A stretch of 64,000 bases of DNA from Ampullaceana balthica (lineage: Eukaryota; Mollusca; Gastropoda; Lymnaeidae): positions 477,476 through 541,475 of the forward strand of contig CALYLW010000016.1 of assembly GCA_944989445.1 (NCBI GenBank), read 5' to 3'. This document shows positions 12,359-24,749 of this stretch, one piece after another; the first letter of the stretch is position 1; every line of letters starts with the position of its first letter. The notes beneath the pieces are model-generated. The model made no database searches and had not been told where the DNA came from. It was given only the letters and a program-made list of their open reading frames with translations. A program made the translations under genes and the position numbers.

Positions 12359-12607
12359 AGGTGAATACCAACGGATCATGTTTTACCTCCCATCTCTTAC
12401 ACACAGCTATCATTACCAACTTCTCGTTGTATCTCTGGCACCACAGCACCAGTGGGGTGGGGTTTAACGTCCAGTGTGAGTCGCTGCGGTGGACGGAGGT
12501 CAGCGCCAGCCGGTTCGACGTCTACTGCAACGACGACATCGTCACCAGGAGGCTGATGTTGCTGTGGCAGGGGAACGGCTCGGTGTGTTCTTTCCACATA
12601 AGCGGAG
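12359..12607 (+). CDS. Gene A exon: galactose-binding-like domain 1, second half
   Basis: 249 nt, phase 1-1. The acceptor must be the AG at 12357-12358, since the AG at 12333 would give the wrong phase. It encodes ...FNVQCESLRW, RFDVYCNDD and GNGSVCSFHISGG, paralogous to gene C 57735-57920. The exon is about 60 nt longer than its paralogues (186 and 192 nt), with the extra sequence near the front. It is noticeably GC-richer than the intron around it. Confidence 0.9.
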
Positions 12608-12869
12608 GTGGGCCAAGTGTTCTTAAAAGTTCACACTCATCTTTTAAAGGCGGGTTTAGTTTAGCGTGACTAAAATGCAATCACAATACTAAGAATATTG
12701 AAGATCTAAATGTTTAACAAAAACACTAACATTGTATTAGTTATGCTACATTTTAACACTTTTAATTTAAAGAATTTTTAACACATTTTAACACTAGCAA
12801 ATAGTCTTTATGGAATTACGCTGTGTTAGAAAATGTTCCACTTTTAAACACACTAATCCTATGGCACAT

Positions 12870-13000
12870 TATAAGGCGGGGCTGAGCAGGCTAAAGCCAG
12901 TGGCCCCCAATGATTTAGGGGCCTCCAAAGTAAGTATATTTTATAATAAAGGTGGGCAAATGTTTGCATGAAGCCCTGAAAATATCATACATTAAATAAG
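12870..13000 (+). repeat. Fragment related to the hAT element at 31948-34580
   Basis: A stretch including aaagccagtggcccc, atttataataaagg-like sequence and gcaaatgtttgcatgaa... matches the order of motifs at 32440-32540. It is a degenerate solo fragment inside an intron. Confidence 0.5.
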
Positions 13001-14057
13001 GTTTAAAAATCGTATCCATTAATATGATCGCTATTCGGATCCGATAGTATTAGTAATCGAAAAATCTTTTTTGATAGGCTCAATAAGAGAAAATATTAAA
13101 GAATATTGTTTATATTTATTAAATTTACAATTTCCGTCAAGCTCTTCTGGTCGTAAGGAAGTGTGTAGGCTTGTGGTGCAAGCGATGTAGGGATCTACTT
13201 CCAGTGGTGGAACCTTTTTTTTTATTTGTCTTTTTATACTCAATTTTAGAATACCGGAAAACAGTTATTTATTTCTTCGTGTTCGGTTTTTTCATGAATA
13301 ATCTTTTTGGCAGGGAATAATGATCCCGTAGTACAGACAAAGCATGAGCAAAAAACCAATGGACTATTTAGTCACAAGTTACAGTCTTATATTAGTTCAT
13401 AGCAACCATTTTATTTAAAAAGACGCCCTGCACATATTACCTGACGCCTTTTGAAACAAATAAATTAATGATAAAATAATATCAATCGCGTCAACGAATT
13501 CTTAAATACAAAACCAGCATGTGTTTGTTATATTTTTTTTTAAATAACTGCAACAGAAAGCTTATTAGTAAATTGGCATGTTTTCCTTTACAATGGAAAT
13601 ATATCGTCTTTGGATGGGTCGTATGTAACGATTATTAAGAATTATCAGTTTCTGTTATCACATTATTTGTTGTTTGATAGGCTTGCTGAAAACTCATTGA
13701 TCACTGAACTATATTTGAAGAGATCTTAAGTTAATTTGTTTACTTTTCTTCTTTAAAACAAGCAACAAAATAATATTCAAAACATGCACAAGCAAATGAT
13801 AATTTAATCTTAAAAAATAATAATTCCAAAAGGTTTAGAAAAAATTTAAAATCGTTTATGTTTTATTTTTTTTTGTTTAGTGCTTAATTGTTTTTTTTAT
13901 TCTCTAAGTTTACATGCAGCATTTGTAAATTTTTAAATTGAAAAAAAAATTGCTTCGACAATTATATTACTAACTTGGTGGCTGGTGAATTGTGACGTAG
14001 GAAGGTTGGTACAGGGAAGAATGAAGCACTGCATTGTTCAATTTCCAAACTGCGTTC

Positions 14058-14060
<3 letters not shown>

Positions 14061-14135
<75 letters not shown>
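14061..14135. repeat. (AT)n microsatellite, 75 bp
   Basis: Uninterrupted AT dinucleotides about 180 bp upstream of the gene A exon at 14311. Confidence 0.95.
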
Positions 14136-14143
<8 letters not shown>

Positions 14144-14310
14144 TGTAAAAGTCTATATTTCTAGACAAACTTAAATGTGTTCCCTTTACTGTATTAAGTT
14201 TTCATTTGTGCCAATGACACTTGGTTTTCCTTACAACTTACCTACTATTGTTTCTTAAATTCATTCTTTCAATTACAATGAACTTCTTTGCCCCCTGTCC
14301 ACACCGGTAG

Positions 14311-14508
14311 GTCGGAATGTTGCACGTCTGGCCAATATGAGCATACAAGATTCACCGGACACATCTGCAAGTCCCGAGAATAGCTCAACTTTGGTGAATG
14401 GACGAATTGCCGATGAGCTTTGCGTACCTTTCCAGGGAAACCACTTCAACCTTTTACACTTTCATTTCAAGGAAGGGCTCAATCTGTTTGCTATTGTTAT
14501 ATTTACTG
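14311..14508 (+). CDS. Gene A exon: galactose-binding-like domain 2, first half
   Basis: 198 nt, phase 1-1, identical in length to gene C 61099-61296. It encodes GRNVARLANMS..., LVNGRIADELCVPFQ and LNLFAIVIFTG. The opening G-R-N-V-A is typical of the start of fucolectin or F5/8C domains. Confidence 0.92.
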
Positions 14509-14757
14509 GTAGGTGTTAACATGAGCTAGAGAGGACATGATCGCGCAAACCGTTTGTTAAATCTGGTGCTTAATCACACCCCGCCACCCTTTTTTCCGTC
14601 AGTAGCGCGATCAAAACCATGTCAATCTTCTCTTTATGAAATGTGTTTAATTGCTAACTTAACTTTACTGCTTTAATTGTATTATTAGTCAGGCGTTGTT
14701 ACTTTGTTTACATTTATTTGTTTTCCCCGTGAGTCACTCATCCAGCTAAAATTAAGA

Positions 14758-14847
14758 GTCTAATTCAGTCCGGTCTAATCCAGTCCGGTCTAATTTGGTC
14801 CGGTCTAATTCAGTCCAGTCTAATTCGGTCCGGTCTAATTCAATGTC
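14758..14847 (+). repeat. 15-bp minisatellite, 6 copies
   Basis: Six consecutive units of the form gtctaattcagtccg with a few substitutions; the last unit is the most diverged. Confidence 0.9.
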
Positions 14848-15146
14848 AGATTTTAAGGAAAGGGAAGTTTATCAGTATTCCTTTTCATTATTATTATTTT
14901 TATTTCTTTTCCTTTTTTTTTCATCTAAGTTTTTATTTTCTGTTTAAAAAAAACAAAACTTTAAGCAATCACCGTTTAAATTAAACTTCTTGCGATGTTC
15001 GATAATACCCAGAAGAAGGAAAGCATATATTCATTTATATACTTTTTCATACCAAAGCGTTCACTTTATAAATAGTATTTGCATTTATTTGTGTATGATT
15101 AACTTTGTATGAAATCCTAACGTTTTCAGACATCCTTTATCTACAG

Positions 15147-15344
15147 ACAGCAGCTCGTCCAAGGCCGTCAACTTCACGCTAAAAGGCATGGTCAACACCC
15201 ACGACCCTCTCTTCGTGTACACCGCCATTAGTGGCCACCGTCATGTTGTGTACACGGCACAGAACAAGATCCACACTGTCTCCAACCTGACCATTGCGAC
15301 AACGTCTGGCTCTGTCTGTGTCAGCGAGATTGAGATATTCGGCG
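15147..15344 (+). CDS. Gene A exon: galactose-binding-like domain 2, second half
   Basis: 198 nt, phase 1-1, same length as gene C 62316-62513. It encodes DSSSSKAVNFTLKGM, RHVVYTAQNKIH and SVCVSEIEIFGG. The final C-x-x-E-I-E-I-F-G matches the closing strand of F5/8C-type domains. An upstream AG at 15128-15129 was rejected because it shifts the frame to a stop. Confidence 0.92.
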
Positions 15345-15812
15345 GTGAGTCGAGACGTTTTTCATAATTTTGGTGTGCTAACAATTTTTTTTTGCAGATG
15401 ATACCAAGGAACATATCGTCATTTGTGTATTAATTGACTAAAAAATTGGGTTCTCTTGACTGTAATTTGAATAATTAATTTGTTTGGTATCCGAAGCTGT
15501 AAATTATTAAATAGCACTTGGATATATTGAGATATATTTTAAATGGCGAGTAATTTTGGAGATTCTTTAAGATATAACGGTTTATGACAAGCTTCTGATC
15601 TTTTGGCAAAACAAGATTTTTGTATGTACTTAAAAGTATTGCAGGCTAACGATTTTTAGCTGTGCAAGGCATTGTTGATAATGTTGGGTCATTTGCTGTA
15701 TGTTGCTGCAATATGGGTTAATTCACTATATTCTAAATTGTTATTAGAAATGTAAATTACCTTGACAATTGCAAGATATTCAGAATTCAGAAATTCAAAT
15801 AGTAATTAAATT

Positions 15813-16585
15813 AGGGCTGTTAACGATTAATTTAATTTTTATCGTTAACTTTTGAAAAATTAAAGATTAATTAATAAGTAATTTTGATTAAAGCCAAAAA
15901 TTAAAATGTATAATGTCATAAGTAACAATTATTAAACGTTCTTGTTGAAAATCTGAATAACACTGGAATGTCTCCTTTATATGTCAGCTTTAAACCAACT
16001 ACGCAAAAAGACAAGTGTGTTGACATTATTTGGTTCAAGTGATGAGCGGGTCTAATTGACAATATAACCAGCCGAGCTTAACAATCATTCACATTGAACT
16101 GAGGTAACTGGTATGCACAAAATGGTCTTGGCAAGGAATGAAATTATCGGATATCGGTGTTCATGAAGTTTCCACTATTGTAGAGGGTTAATGAATTCAG
16201 GAACTTTCATCTCCATTTTGTAACGCAGTAATTCATCAGAAGAGCTGTCGTCATGTTCTGTCTCTGAGTAAGACTCCATTACTGATATTAGCTTAATATG
16301 CTACGCTTTTCATTTGCTTTGATAAGTAGGCGAAGTGTTAGAATCATGATAGGCAAACTTTATCAATATATTGAACATTCCCGTCAGTCAATAGTTTAAA
16401 ACCGAAATGGACGTGTAATCGTCTGGAACTTTATTATTTATCGGCCTTTCTTTTTTTTTACTTTTTGACTTCCAATAATTTGTAAGTAATTGGTCGACTA
16501 AACGTGTTAATCATTAAAATATAATTTAATCGTTAAATTTTTTAAACATTTAATCCACAAATTAATCGTTAATTTCCGCAGCCAT
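15813..16585. mobile_element. hAT-type element, same TIR family as 8025-8457
   Basis: Starts AGGGCTGTTAACGATTAA and ends TCGTTAATTTCCGCAGCCAT; the A+T-rich flanks AATTAAAT and AATTAAAA are consistent with an 8-bp duplication. It is about 770 bp without a usable frame. Confidence 0.65.
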
Positions 16586-16782
16586 AAATTAAAATACATA
16601 TTTATTAGAGGTAATACATTCTACAACATCACTCGTTCAATTAAATAACTTCCCAAATTTACGTCATTGATGTCAAAACTAAGGAAATGCCCTTCAAACT
16701 CATTACCTAATAAATGGTTAATTATATATATATATATATATATATTATGTATATAAATAAAAATGTACTGATCTCCCGACAG

Positions 16783-16914
16783 ACTGCGCTGCTCCGCTAT
16801 ACGGCGATTACTGCGACAGCATGTGCATGCCATCGTGTGATAAGAAAGGTTGCAACTACAACGGCTTCTGTTATGCCTGCCAAGACCAGAAAACCGGACC
16901 GTACTGCCAAAGAG
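16783..16914 (+). CDS. Gene A exon: EGF module 2 (8 Cys)
   Basis: 132 nt, phase 1-1, identical in length to gene C 63170-63301. It encodes DCAAPLYGDYCDSMC, CDKKGCNYNGFCYAC and GPYCQRG: eight cysteines. The G-C-N-Y-N-G block is conserved in gene C. Confidence 0.92.
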
Positions 16915-17467
16915 GTAGACACATCCAGAACATGCAGCAATTTGTGTGGGAAGGGTTACTGGTCCTTGCGCGACAACTTTTGAATTGGCACCTAAATTAT
17001 CGTCTTCGATGATTCTTGTTAGATGATTTTAGAAAAAAATAGTCCTGTTATTAATTTGAATTTCAAAATTATTGTTTTGGAAATTTTAATTCTAAATGTA
17101 ATCTTTGTAACTTTATAGCTGCTTTTCCCAACATTTCGTTACTGGATCGTATTTCTTGTATTCTGTTGCATTTTTTCCCGGTTTGTTGTCAATGTTTCCT
17201 CTAAGTCTCGTTGGTCCGTCAACTTAATAACACACTTTTGTGCAAAGTTTACCAGCCTCCATTTTGTGGCGATAATTTTACACTCCGTAAAAACAAAATT
17301 TGCTGCGCGGTAATTCTCAAATGCAGTATGGCGTTGATCAGGCACCTACGCGGCCACGTAGCCTCGCAGCTCAAAGGCTACAAAGAAATTTATATTTTAT
17401 TTTAAAACACTATTTTTAAAAGATGGGGTTATCTAATGGTAATTTGAAAACGCTTTGTTTCCCCTAG

Positions 17468-17635
17468 ACGTAGCGACAATGAAGCCAGTCAGTTCATCTC
17501 CAACAATGAGGTCGATGAGGAAGACCACCAACACCAGCGAACGCTCTTACTCGTTCATATATCCTGTGTTGGCCGTCAGCTGTATCGCACTTGCAGTCGC
17601 AGTGATATTAGTCAGAAAGCGGCTCTACAAAGCAG
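17468..17635 (+). CDS. Gene A exon: stalk and transmembrane helix
   Basis: 168 nt, phase 1-1. A Ser/Thr/Met-rich juxtamembrane stretch is followed by a hydrophobic segment of about 20 residues (IYPVLAVSCIALAVAVILV) and a basic stop-transfer sequence RKRLYK. This fixes a type I topology with the lectin and EGF modules outside the cell. Confidence 0.9.
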
Positions 17636-18027
17636 GTAACGTGATGAGAGCGCCCTTTGCCGTCTAGAATTTACTAGAAAGGTGTTAAATGGGACTAAAG
17701 CGTACTGAAGATGGTTACTTCACTATGAAATATGTAGATTTTCTTGTGGAAGATTTATTTTAAGCTATTGCCTGGAAGCTTATTACATTCGTGTAAAACG
17801 GCATGCAAAGTCATTGTTATTATCCCGCTAGGATTAAAGATACAATGATACAAACTGGAAAGTGCTTCATAAATGGTCATCGGTACACAAATGGAACACC
17901 CTGAAGGGTTTTCTGACTTACGTTTGAAACAACAATTGTTGATTGTTCATTCGTTGAAATTATTTGCGTCAATTTTTTTGAGTTTTGCATGCATGTTCAC
18001 ATCTTTGTTGTGTCCTGTTTCCTTCAG

Positions 18028-18155
18028 AGCATGGCGAGTTGAGTCATCAATCCAACAGTTCAAAAGTCTCAAGTTCCCAGAGCCTAACAGAGTCCGTGGA
18101 TGACGCAACAGACGCATCTTCGGGTAAACCCAGCGAAGTCTTCATCTTTGGGTAG
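18028..18155 (+). CDS. Gene A last exon: Ser-rich cytoplasmic tail
   Basis: The acceptor is ccttcag, phase 1. It encodes a Ser/Asp/Thr-rich tail ending SGKPSEVFIFG and stop TAG. No ITAM, TIR, kinase or phosphatase motif is visible. Possible serine phosphorylation sites are many but not diagnostic. The 3' UTR would include the 41-bp array downstream if AATAAA at 19033 is used. Confidence 0.85.
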
Positions 18156-18515
18156 CCATACCAACATGCTTTGGATTATAATTTTGATGTCCAAATCAGC
18201 TTTGCTAATCATTTGTGGTCTCTTTACAATAACCACATCAACATTGGTAGTTTTGCATGTTCTTATTAGCCAACTCAACATTGTTTGTCTTCTCATCACA
18301 TAAGCTTTTGTATCGTTGCTTCTTATTTTCTTTTCAATTTTTCTGTGCGTCTCTATTGGAATGTGAATAGCATTGAAGTTCCGTTGCCTTCTGCAAGAAG
18401 GTGAAAGTGGGAAAAAAGTGTGATTTTGGGTGTTTAGTGCAGAAAATTCATTAGAGGTCTTGAGAAAATCTCATTATGAAAAAATTGGACTAAATTATTT
18501 TCGTATCAGCTGAAA

Positions 18516-18802
18516 TACTATTATAACGACAGGGGTTAAAGTAACTAACATAAAAATACTATTATAACGACAGGGGTTAAAGTAACTAACATAAAAATAC
18601 TATTATAACGACAGGGGTTAAAGTAACTAACATAAAAATACTATTATAACGACAAGGGTTAAAGTAACTAACATAAAAATACTATTATAACGACAGGGGT
18701 TAAAGTAACTAACATAAAAATACTATTATAACGACACGGGTTAAAGTAACTAACATAAAAATACTATTATAAAGACAGGGGTTAAAGTAATTAACATAAA
18801 AA
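18516..18802 (+). repeat. 41-bp minisatellite, 7 copies
   Basis: Seven nearly identical, directly adjacent 41-bp units (atactattataacgacaggg...taactaacataaaa). There are no variable spacers. It lies about 360 bp beyond the gene A stop and may be in the 3' UTR. Confidence 0.95.
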
Positions 18803-19905
18803 CCTTAACATTTCTGAACTTTTGTAAAAATGGTATAAAAAATCGTAAAATCTTGATGTAGAATTATAACTAATTATCATCAACCTAAACATGTGTAGTT
18901 TTTTTAAGGTAAATTTATATTAATCCATTGTTATAGAAATTAACAAAAAATGTTACTTAAACGACTAAATTATTTTGAAAATGCTGAAATTTGTAATTTG
19001 CATGTTTCTTAAATTGTATAAAATAACAAAATAATAAAGTCAATATTTTTTAAAAAACTAAACTTTCATTTTTATATCATCTTCTGATAAAATGAATGTT
19101 ATATGTCTATTATGAAAAATTATATTGAAAGCACAATTTTGAACACACTTTTGAAACATTATTAAGTACAATATTCAATAGTGTAACAACACTCATTTGA
19201 CATTCAGAGCTCCAAATTAAAGAGTAATGTCTGATGAACTAAAAACTAGAATTACGAATGTCAACGTGCTGCTATAAAAATATTACAAATTGTTAATAAC
19301 ATAGTGATGTTAATTTACCGTGCAACGTTTTCCCCTAAATAATTTTTAGTCTTTGTCAGTTTTTTTATTCTACTTTTGAATCATCGTGGGAACAGTTGAA
19401 AATCATTTCAAGTCTAATATATAAGATACTTTAGATAACGTATGGCCTCGATATATGGATAATCTAGTTTTTTAAGGCTTTACATATGAAAAACATGCAT
19501 ACAAGAATGGAATAAAGGAGTCATCCAAGGGAGTGTACTGAAGCTGCAAAGGCAGAGTTATTGCTAGCACCGATGAGCCAAAAATCTTCAAGTATTACCC
19601 ACCGCGCATTGCACCTCTGTTTAGTATATAACCAATACACATAAAACTCTGGCTAACATCTGGTCTGTCGGCCCAACTAATGTGAATAGAGGAATATAAG
19701 TTTTTCTATTGGCTCAAACAAGGGTTCCTTCCAACCTGCTTGCTTCATGTGATTGGCGGCAATGTTATTCAACCTGCAGTGGGGGTTTTTTTCCTATTTT
19801 ATTTACATTTCTTTTTCTTATTTCGTATTTATTTATTTTTAATGTAGTGGTTGTTTGTATTTTGTTTATTTGTCACTTTCTTAGAAAGTTGTTTGAGTAA
19901 TTACT

Positions 19906-22865
19906 AGGGCTGTGGAAATTAACGAATAATTAATCGTTTAAATTTTAATAGATTAAAATTAATTTGATAGATTAAAATTGGATTCAAATTTAAGAAAATA
20001 TTTATTTTTCCCTCTCCAATGTATAAATAATTTTTTTTTGGTACTTACATACTTTTCCCTTTTATTATTTACTAGAAAAATACCCGCACTTTGTAGCGGG
20101 AGTGTGCTGACCCTTTATCCAAGTATTAGTTGCTGGTTATTACAATTTTTATTTGCCAAGTTAAATTTCAGATTCATCTATTTAGTTAAAATCTTATTAG
20201 AAACAGAGATATGCCATTTTACCGCGTGAGTTGCTTCACTTATTGCAATGCCTTTTAACATAACCTCACTATTTAAAAGATATGATTTATTAAATAATGA
20301 TCCTTGCCGACCATAAAAACTAAATTTACAATTTCATTCCCACTTGTACAAAATTAACATAACTTATAGGTTTTCCGAAAGAGCTCTACCACCCTCGTCA
20401 CTCAAAAATTTAATATATAATTACGAAACTGCATCGTATCACAATTGTAAGTTATATAATATTTGTAACCAAGTCTATGAGATAAAGAGCATGTGGCATT
20501 ATCCCTTTAAAAGACAAAAGCTAAGTGACTCATAGCGCAAATAAACAAAATTATAAATGTACTTTCTAAAATACTTTTTAAAAAAACAAAAACGGTCGCA
20601 TTAAAATGATATCCAAAAAAATGTGCACACCATATTTAGAAAATATAGAAAGCTGGCCGCATAAAATAAAGTCTTGTTATAAAGTAAATGAACTGGACCA
20701 AAATAACTCCTCCCTTTGACGTATGCATAATTATATCAACAGGGAAATAATATTTAACATTTTTATGTCTCTATATTTTATGATTTTAATTTACGGTTTA
20801 TAAGCAATGTGTATAATTTCAAAAAGGAATCTTTTTTTTGTTCCCTATTTCGGATAAGGCATCAAATTTTGTAAATTATATTCAATCCACACACACACAC
20901 CAGATTTTATATCTGAAAAAAAAAGAAAAAAAAAGATTCAACCGTCTGTTAATAAGTGCATCTTAAAAATGATTAAAAGGCAATTTTAGAAATGGACTAT
21001 GCTATTCTGAAGACAAAGGAATGAACATAAAAACATATTCAATTCGCAATTCATATTAATTAAGCGCTTTCATGATCACTTCATTCAATTTAGTCAAGTT
21101 TTGTTAATACGTTTGGTAGCGAATGTTTATAATGTATAGTGTATATAAAGCTTAAGTAAACTGTTTTAAAGTGTAAGTTTATTTGACATAGGCCTTCACT
21201 TTCAACATAAAATAAAAAACTCTCTACATCTATGGTTTTTAATTAAATGTCGAGTTATGAATAACATTTTAAAAAATCCCAATTTTATTCATTGCATGTA
21301 AAATATTAATACAATGCATCGTGAAAATAATTGAAATAAAATAATTTAAACGCATATGTAATATATAAAGCTCAGTTGATATTTTTATGTTTTTTTGTAT
21401 CCATTAAAAAAAGCCACTGCTTTGTTGACATTTTTCCAAAAGATCTCTGCCACTGTCGTCACTAAAAAAGCTCTTATATATTTACGACACAGCATCGTAA
21501 CAAAATTGTAATTAATACAATATTTGCAACAGCGTCTATGAGATAAAGATAATAAAGATAAATAAAGAAATTAGGATATATTCCTAATTTTAAAAAAAAA
21601 TATTAAAAAATAAATTTTATGTTAAAAATACACGTGAAACCATGACAATAATTTATTTTAAAAATGGCCAATGTTAATCCATCAACAAAGGAATGAACAT
21701 AATATATTCAATAGCAATACAAAATAATTAAGCGTTTTCAGGATCACTTTATTTAGTTTAACCTACTTATGTAAATATGTCCGGTAGCCTAAGTTTAAAT
21801 AGTTTAAGTGTATAGATTTTGTAAAAAACAATAGCTTATGTAAAAGACAAACAAAATATAAATGTTATATTAATAGCACACAGCTAAATTTAAGATGCGT
21901 ACACGAAAATGTGCGCACAGTAATCAGGCGATAAAGAATTTTAGAACGCGCACCGCTAAAAATGAAGCCTTGCAAAAAATACTCACACAATTATTATATA
22001 AATAGGTTTTTATTAAATGTCGAATTATGGAACAGAAAATAATTAAAACAAATTCGCAATTAATTTAAACGTGTAAACAATTAAATCTAATGCATCGTGT
22101 GGTAGTTGTAATTAAATATGTTTACGTGTCTATCTAATATATAGAAAGTAACAGTAAAGAAAATGACAATTCTTTGTACTACACAGCTCAAATTATGAAG
22201 CGTACACGAAAATGTGCGCACCGTAATTAAACATTATAATATTTTTTGAATGCGCACCGCTGAAAATAAAGTATTGGGGAAAAAAAACGTCACCAAAATT
22301 AACTCGCTTTGAACGGCATTTGAACGTCCGCGTAAATTTGTTCAATACAGAAATGAGGTTACATTTTTTATTCTTTGTCTCTGCATTTTCTGATTATTTA
22401 ATTTACGGCATTCGACCAAAAGGGACAATTACAAAAACTAACTTAAAACCACCTTCAGGGTAAAAGGAACCGTCCTGCCAAATTTGGTCCCCGTCCGTCA
22501 TTTGGTTTTTCCGTGGCTGTCTAACAGAAAATCGAAAAGTGAAACATACAAACATACAAAAATACAAACATACAAACATACAAAGATACAAACACCAACT
22601 GAGCTTTATATATTAGATTTAGACGTGCATACGTAAACGTAAAGGTTTTCTTCCTTATTTCTTCCTTAGCAGAACGAATTTGTTGTGTTACGTCACAAAA
22701 TTTAGGAGCCATGGAATTACCGCAACTTAACCGATTTCGCGAAATAATGAATCGCAACTTAACGGGATTTATATATGTGTTATAAAAATATATTTAACTG
22801 AAATTAATCGATTAAATTTTTTCCCGATTAATCAAACTAACATTTTTTTAATCAGTACCAGCCCT
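19906..22865. mobile_element. hAT-type MITE split by a 2.5-kb insertion
   Basis: The left end AGGGCTGTGGAAATTAACG and the right end ...TCAGTACCAGCCCT, with inner ATCGATTAA-rich flanks, match the intact copy at 8025-8457. Between about 20070 and 22616 it is interrupted by unrelated sequence. The block gacgtgcatacgtaaac, which in the intact copy lies near 8217, resumes at 22622. Confidence 0.75.
20070..22616. mobile_element. 2.5-kb non-coding element, copy 1 (unclassified)
   Basis: Starts near actagaaaaatacccgcac, where a CCCGC...GCGGG hairpin can form, and ends in a run of catacaaa units followed by gagctttatatattag. A second copy lies at 54780-57408 with the same order of blocks. There is no long reading frame. 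Motifs such as gtgcgcaccgtaatta recur within it. The termini do not match the classic TIR families here; a Helitron-like or other non-autonomous element is possible. Confidence 0.75.
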
Positions 22866-22869
22866 AGAA

Positions 22870-24000
22870 ATACCAATACTATTCTGGAGGGATGAGTATA
22901 ATATTTGCGCCGATCATGGGGATTTTGCTGTGAGTTTAGATAGTGTTAAGCACAAACAATCAGCTAAATATTCTTTGAAGCCATAGTTAAAGATAAGAGA
23001 CAGATCCCTATTGTGTCAAAAGTTAGTATCGTGTGAATATGCTAACAAGGTTAGACTCCCGCAGAAATGCCTTATACACTAGTACCCGTATAAGGTGAAT
23101 ATAATCAGCTGCTGTAGTTATGAAAAGTAACAATAAAAATTTTTTTTTACTTATGCTCAAAATCTTTAATTCTTTATTTAATGCAAGGACTTTAAATTTT
23201 ATACGAAATGCTACTAGGTGGTAGCTGAACAATATATTTACATTCTTGTCATGTGAACCTATAAGAGTTAGTGCAGCATTAAACAAAAAGGAAAATTGAA
23301 GAATTCATTTAAAGTAGTGTACAGTCTCTATCCGCCAGTAGTCTGCGTACAGGAGTAAATTACTCCAATTTGGGTAAAAAATGGAAATTTAGGGGTAATG
23401 CTTTCGACGACGCTCCCCCAAAACCCTGGTCGTGTGGACAAGACCTCGCGCCTACGACTGTAACGTTAACATTAAAATTTTATACTTGGGGGTATCAGGC
23501 AAACAAGTTCGCCTATGCCTGCTCTAGGCTGAGAATGTGAACCGTTATTCTGTTAGGCAGGTCAATGACATAAAGGGAAATAGTCACCATATAACAAATA
23601 ATAACTAATAACAACTAATAACAAAGTGATTAGAAATGGGCCTTCAACCAAAGGCAATGTTTAAGTGCTAACATAACAAAAAACAGACGAGTATAATTAA
23701 AACACGTTGATTTTTTAGTTATGGAGAATAGTGTGAGAATAGTGTCAACACATACGCGCTAAAAGAAAAAAAAACTTTGAACTTTATGTATTTTTAAAAT
23801 TCAAAGCGCCACCTCGCACCAATATTGAAACGCTGAAACAACATGAACTTCATTTGGAAATAAAACCATGAATGTTATTATGAGATAAATACAAATCAAA
23901 CAAAAATGATATGCTCTCTTAAAAAGAAATTTCATAACGAAACATGCATGAATTGAGTACAGAAGTATTTTAAATTAATTACAACAATTTATTTTAAATT
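22870..24000. other. Spacer between genes A and B
   Basis: No coding exon is recognised. A moderately GC-rich patch at about 23330-23560 stands out from the AT-rich surroundings but matches nothing I know. The gene B promoter should lie at its right end; no clear TATA box or initiator can be assigned. Confidence 0.4.
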
Positions 24001-24006
24001 TTGACA

Positions 24007-24052
24007 ATGTTGCAAAGACGATTCTCTTTTTTCATTTCTAATACATTGATAG
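24007..24052 (+). CDS. Gene B first coding exon: signal peptide
   Basis: ATG, 15 codons and one base, then donor GTGAGT. It encodes MLQRRFSFFISNTLI; with the next exon this continues GILQL, giving a basic start and a hydrophobic core typical of a signal peptide. The choice is supported by the fit of frame and phase to the 54-nt exon and the lectin exon. Confidence 0.75.
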
Positions 24053-24543
24053 GTGAGTTTTAGCTTGCCAACATAACGAATAATTACAAATGTAACAATA
24101 ATTAATTTTAGAAAATAGTTTGTTTTTATTAAATTTTATTGAAAGCTACATACCTTTTAAAAACAAAAAATTAAAAATAAAAATTTCTTTTTAAAATGTT
24201 ACTTGATATTGGACATGGCAACTTTTTTAGAATTGAAATAAGTTTTGCATCAGATATATAAATGTAAAAAAAATCTTCTAACTAAATAATTTTTTTTAAA
24301 AATTAGTCTTTGTAGTTCAAGTTCAAACGTATTCATTTATATATTTATTGTTAAAAAGATTTTTAAATCTTAAAAATGTGTCAATTATTAAAATAAATTT
24401 TAAATTGGATTTTTTAACAATTTCCATAGCGTTAAGAATTTCACTAAAATTATGTGGAAATATAACTCATAGAAATAACTAACTAATCAAAGACACTGTC
24501 ACTGATATATTTTGTTGCAATCATTGTCTTAATATTAAAATTT

Positions 24544-24612
24544 CATTTTGATACTTTAACACTACCCCTAAACACACACACACGCATTCACAAACTTACA
24601 CACAAAATGTAA
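24544..24612. repeat. Short CA-rich tract
   Basis: A brief run of CACACACA-type sequence just upstream of the gene B exon at 24655; too short to be more than simple sequence. Confidence 0.4.
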
Positions 24613-24654
24613 GTCAACACCACCTATTATTTAAAATAAAATTTGTTCCTTCAG

Positions 24655-24708
24655 GAATCTTACAGTTAACTAATGGGCTCAACGGAGACTCTAGCCAAGA
24701 GGATAACG
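24655..24708 (+). CDS. Gene B exon 2: end of signal peptide and N-terminus
   Basis: 54 nt, phase 1-1, acceptor ttccttcag, donor GTACAG. It encodes ILQLTNGLNGDSSQEDN: the end of the hydrophobic core followed by a polar mature N-terminus with signal peptidase cleavage likely near TNG. Confidence 0.72.
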
Positions 24709-24749
24709 GTACAGAAAGATTTGCATTTTTTAAATTATGGTTAGTTAGT

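Larger units (their letters stand above)
7271..18155 (+). other. Gene A: lectin-EGF-galactose-binding transmembrane receptor (12 exons found, 5' end missing)
   Basis: Twelve exons join in one open frame of 620 codons ending at TAG 18153-18155. Order: C-type lectin-like domain (3 exons), short linker with a furin-type REKR site, 8-Cys laminin-type EGF, two galactose-binding-like domains (2 exons each), a second 8-Cys EGF, a membrane-spanning exon, and a cytoplasmic tail. The signal-peptide exon upstream of 7271 was not found. All junctions from the second lectin exon on are phase 1. The predicted product is a type I cell-surface protein with a large ectodomain and a tail of about 50 residues without kinase or phosphatase domains. 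The domain mix suggests glycan or cell recognition, plausibly innate immunity; this is inference. A possible poly(A) signal AATAAA lies at 19033. Similar molluscan proteins are often labelled as multiple-EGF-domain proteins. Confidence 0.85.

Noticed and set aside
17139..17405. Overlapping frames on both strands between EGF 2 and the TM exon of gene A
   Set aside because: No domain, and including either in the transcript would break the frame between 16914 and 17468.
18516..18802. CRISPR-like array
   Set aside because: Units are directly adjacent without spacers and the DNA is clearly eukaryotic.
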